NCBI GenBank assembly: GCA_022361315.1
Contig: JAKSBB010001028.1
Span: forward strand, 1-6,903
DNA from: Desulfobacterales bacterium
GTDB taxonomy: Bacteria > Desulfobacterota > Desulfobacteria > Desulfobacterales > Desulfobacteraceae
Direction: 5' to 3'
DNA: 6,903 bases
Shown here: positions 4,889 through 6,903 of the stretch, piece by piece
How positions within the stretch are numbered: position 1 is the first letter of the stretch
Layout: the number at the start of each line of letters is the position of its first letter
Translations under genes and position numbers: made by a program
Notes under the pieces: generated by a model
Seen by the model: the letters and a program-made list of their open reading frames with translations, nothing else
What the model was told of the DNA's origin: nothing
Databases searched by the model: none

Positions 4889-6903
4889 TTATTTTTTGCC
4901 GTTGGGAAAAAAGACCCGGAACCGGGTATGTCCGGAATTCAGGCAGTCCCCCTGTTCCAGGCAATACTGACACTTGAGAATATCCCCCGGACAGGGATCT
5001 TCATTGTGGATCAGAAATCCGCAGCGTTCGGATGCCATGTCGATGGAAAAACCCAGCCGGTCAGCGAATAATTTCATTCTCAGCAAATCGGCGCCTTTAC
5101 CGCCGGCACCGAATTCGTAAGGGGTCTTGGTGGAGTAGAGCAGGGTCTCCTGGGTGGTGAAAAACCCTTCAAAGATCCGTTTCCGGTGATCTTTTTCAAT
5201 GCCGACCCCGAAGTCTTTTATCTCGAACAGGATGCCTTTTTCCTTGGGGCCGGCGCTGACGTCTATACGGCCCTGGTCCGGGGTGTTTTCAATGGCGTTC
5301 CGGATGAGACCTTCAATGACCTTGACCACCACATCCGGGGGCAGTTCCAGGTCCGGCAGTCCGTCCGGGATCTCTGTGGTGATGTCTATCCGCCTGAAAT
5401 GAAACCTGGGCACCAGGCCTGCGTAAACCGTGTTGAACGTTTGCTTGAAATCGATGGTTTTATGGTGCATGGACCTTGGGCCGAACTCCCGGTCAATGAG
5501 CGCCCGGACTGACTGGAGGAGATGATACGGGTCAAAGATCTCCTGTTCCAGACAGGTTTCGATCAGGGTTTCCAGCTCGTCCTGGCAGGCTTCCAGCATT
5601 TTGATGAGCAGTTGTCTGGCGCCGTAGGCACCGGTTTCCATGATATCTGCGGTTTCGGTCTGGATATCCACGATCCGGTCCAGGTTTCTTTCGATCCGGT
5701 TCAGGGTGGAATCCAGTTTGACCCCCGGTACGGCATCCAGTTTTTTACGCAGGATCTGCAGAGAGCCCGTGAGAATGGCCACCGGGGTTTTCAGTTCGTG
5801 GGAGAGATGGTTGATGGCCTTGCCTTTGGCCCGGTTCATGGACGCCACATCACGGTATGCCTCTTTCAAGGCATCGGAGAATCTGGCATTCTCGATGGAA
5901 ATGGCCACGGTACCGGCGATCATGGTCATCAGCTCCATATCGTTGTCGTCAAAGAGATTCTGCTTTTTATTGACGGCACAGAGCACACCGATGATCCGGC
6001 TGTCGCTTCTGATGGGGACACAGAGGATGCTCCGGGTCTGGTATCCCAGCTTTTTATCCCGCTCCGGGTAATCCGCAAGGGAGGCATCCGCATGGTTGGT
6101 GACTGCCGGGTGCCCGGTTTTCATTACTTTGCCCGCAAAAACTTCGTCCAGAGAGAATCGGATTTCCCTGGCCCGCTCCAATGTGGTCTGATCATCATAG
6201 GCAGCCCCGAGAAAGAAGAGGTCTTCCTTGATCTCATCATAAAGCAGTACAACGGCGCCTTCCACATCCAGCAGGTCCTTGACTTCCCCGGAAACATAAT
6301 CCATGAGGTCTTCCAGATCCGGATATTCCGGCAGGGCTTCGGATATCCGCATGATGGACTGATTGTTGGCGGCCAGCCGTTTTTCTTCGGTGATGTCCCT
6401 GAGGATGACGAAATTTTCACGGGTTTCCCCGTGGGTATGGGTGGCGGCCCAGATGACCACATCCAGAACAGCCCCGTCGCGGGTGAACCTGCGGGTCTCG
6501 TATCTTGCCAGGGATTTCTCCTGGCGGAACCGGTCCAGGATATCGTCGGTTTCCTGTTTCAGGTCATCCGGGACAAAATCCAGGGGCTTGCCTGCCACCT
6601 CTTCCAGAGGCCAGCCGAAGACTTTGGTGAAGGCCGGATTCACATAGGACACGTTGCCGTTGTCAAGGTAGACGATAATGGGATAGGGAACGAACTCCAG
6701 AATATTGCGGTAAATCCGGTAGAGTTCACGGATTTCGTTTTCCTTGATCTTTTCCTGGGTGATGTCCTGAAGTGTTTCCACGGCACCGGCGATATTGCCG
6801 CTGCTGTCCGTAAACGGAGAGGCGGTGAAAAACAGCCATTTGCCTTCGGGTTCAAGATCCGGGAAGTAATCCGTGGCGGCGAACCGGTCCATGGCTTTGG
6901 GGG
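4889..6903 (-). CDS. Sensor histidine kinase, PAS-PAS-GAF-HisKA-HATPase, N-terminus beyond the window
   Basis: The frame is open to the right edge, so the gene is partial. The first ATG inside the window (6892) falls within a PAS domain and is not the start. Counting residues from that Met: end of a PAS/PAC domain (1-48, ...GNIAGAVETLQDITQEK), a complete PAS (about 58-172), a GAF domain (about 188-340), a helical linker, HisKA with the phospho-accepting H365 in HLSHELKTP (about 352-420), and HATPase (about 515-662) with N-box RNAIENTP (N532), G1 DFGVGI (560-565), F-box FEGFF (574-578) and an unusual G2 FGAGGKG (594-600). No membrane segment lies in the visible part. About 90 residues separate the HisKA helices from the ATPase, longer than usual. 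The C-terminus has cysteines 624, 634, 641, 644 and 650. No response regulator is visible. The stop TAA (4891-4889) is followed by 153 bp without a clear terminator. The signal sensed is unknown. Confidence 0.92.
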   Translation of the reverse strand, partial: PKAMDRFAATDYFPDLEPEGKWLFFTASPFTDSSGNIAGAVETLQDITQEKIKENEIRELYRIYRNILEFVPYPIIVYLDNGNVSYVNPAFTKVFGWPLEEVAGKPLDFVPDDLKQETDDILDRFRQEKSLARYETRRFTRDGAVLDVVIWAATHTHGETRENFVILRDITEEKRLAANNQSIMRISEALPEYPDLEDLMDYVSGEVKDLLDVEGAVVLLYDEIKEDLFFLGAAYDDQTTLERAREIRFSLDEVFAGKVMKTGHPAVTNHADASLADYPERDKKLGYQTRSILCVPIRSDSRIIGVLCAVNKKQNLFDDNDMELMTMIAGTVAISIENARFSDALKEAYRDVASMNRAKGKAINHLSHELKTPVAILTGSLQILRKKLDAVPGVKLDSTLNRIERNLDRIVDIQTETADIMETGAYGARQLLIKMLEACQDELETLIETCLEQEIFDPYHLLQSVRALIDREFGPRSMHHKTIDFKQTFNTVYAGLVPRFHFRRIDITTEIPDGLPDLELPPDVVVKVIEGLIRNAIENTPDQGRIDVSAGPKEKGILFEIKDFGVGIEKDHRKRIFEGFFTTQETLLYSTKTPYEFGAGGKGADLLRMKLFADRLGFSIDMASERCGFLIHNEDPCPGDILKCQYCLEQGDCLNSGHTRFRVFFPNGKK

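Noticed and set aside
4861..4900. T/A-rich runs with AAACCGGTTT as a terminator of the kinase gene
   Set aside because: The palindrome has no loop, and on the minus strand the run next to it is A-rich rather than a T-run following a stem.
6890..6892. ATG at 6892 as the start of the histidine kinase
   Set aside because: It is in the middle of PAS-domain sequence and the frame stays open to the window edge, so the real start is beyond it.

Overview
All recognisable genes in this window lie on the minus strand, so transcription runs from right to left. In transcription order they are: a sensor histidine kinase whose 5' end lies beyond the right edge (4889-6903); an AMP-forming acyl-CoA ligase-like protein of 507 aa (3212-4735); an ABC-transporter ATPase of the branched-chain amino acid type, LivG-like (2171-2932); a second, larger acyl-CoA synthetase of 644 aa, FadD15-like (231-2165); and the N-terminal 77 codons of a LivH-like permease that leaves through the left edge (1-231).

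The left part (1 to about 3136) looks like one operon. The ATPase and the 644-aa synthetase genes are 5 bp apart, and the synthetase stop overlaps the permease start (TGATG). Placing an acyl-CoA synthetase between the ATPase and permease genes of a Liv-type importer suggests that uptake of an organic acid (fatty, dicarboxylic or aromatic; the substrate cannot be read from the sequence) is coupled to CoA activation at the membrane. A 279-bp gap (2933-3211) separates this operon from the upstream ligase. It holds a weak hairpin plus T-run terminator and, directly after it, a TTGACA-type promoter candidate. The leader that follows is about 170 nt long and contains an 8-bp direct repeat and a strong Shine-Dalgarno sequence with no usable start codon after it.

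The right part holds the histidine kinase (PAS-PAS-GAF-HisKA-HATPase) and the 507-aa ligase, separated by 153 bp. That gap contains a second TTGACA promoter candidate with a 10-bp palindrome in its spacer, and a possible 35-codon small ORF. Two proteins depart from family norms. The 507-aa ligase has a degenerate P-loop (A3) motif and an alanine where the A10 catalytic lysine is expected. The kinase ends in a cysteine cluster (C-x6-C-x2-C-x5-C, with one more Cys upstream) inside or just after its ATPase domain.

The gene content (a Liv-type transporter with an embedded acyl-CoA synthetase, several acyl-CoA ligases, and a multi-PAS/GAF kinase with this C-terminal Cys pattern) and an even to slightly GC-rich composition judged by eye suggest an anaerobic acid-degrading proteobacterium of the Desulfobacteraceae/Desulfobacterota kind. 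This is an inference from recollection of such genomes, not from a marker gene. I saw no tRNA, rRNA, CRISPR array, insertion sequence or phage gene.
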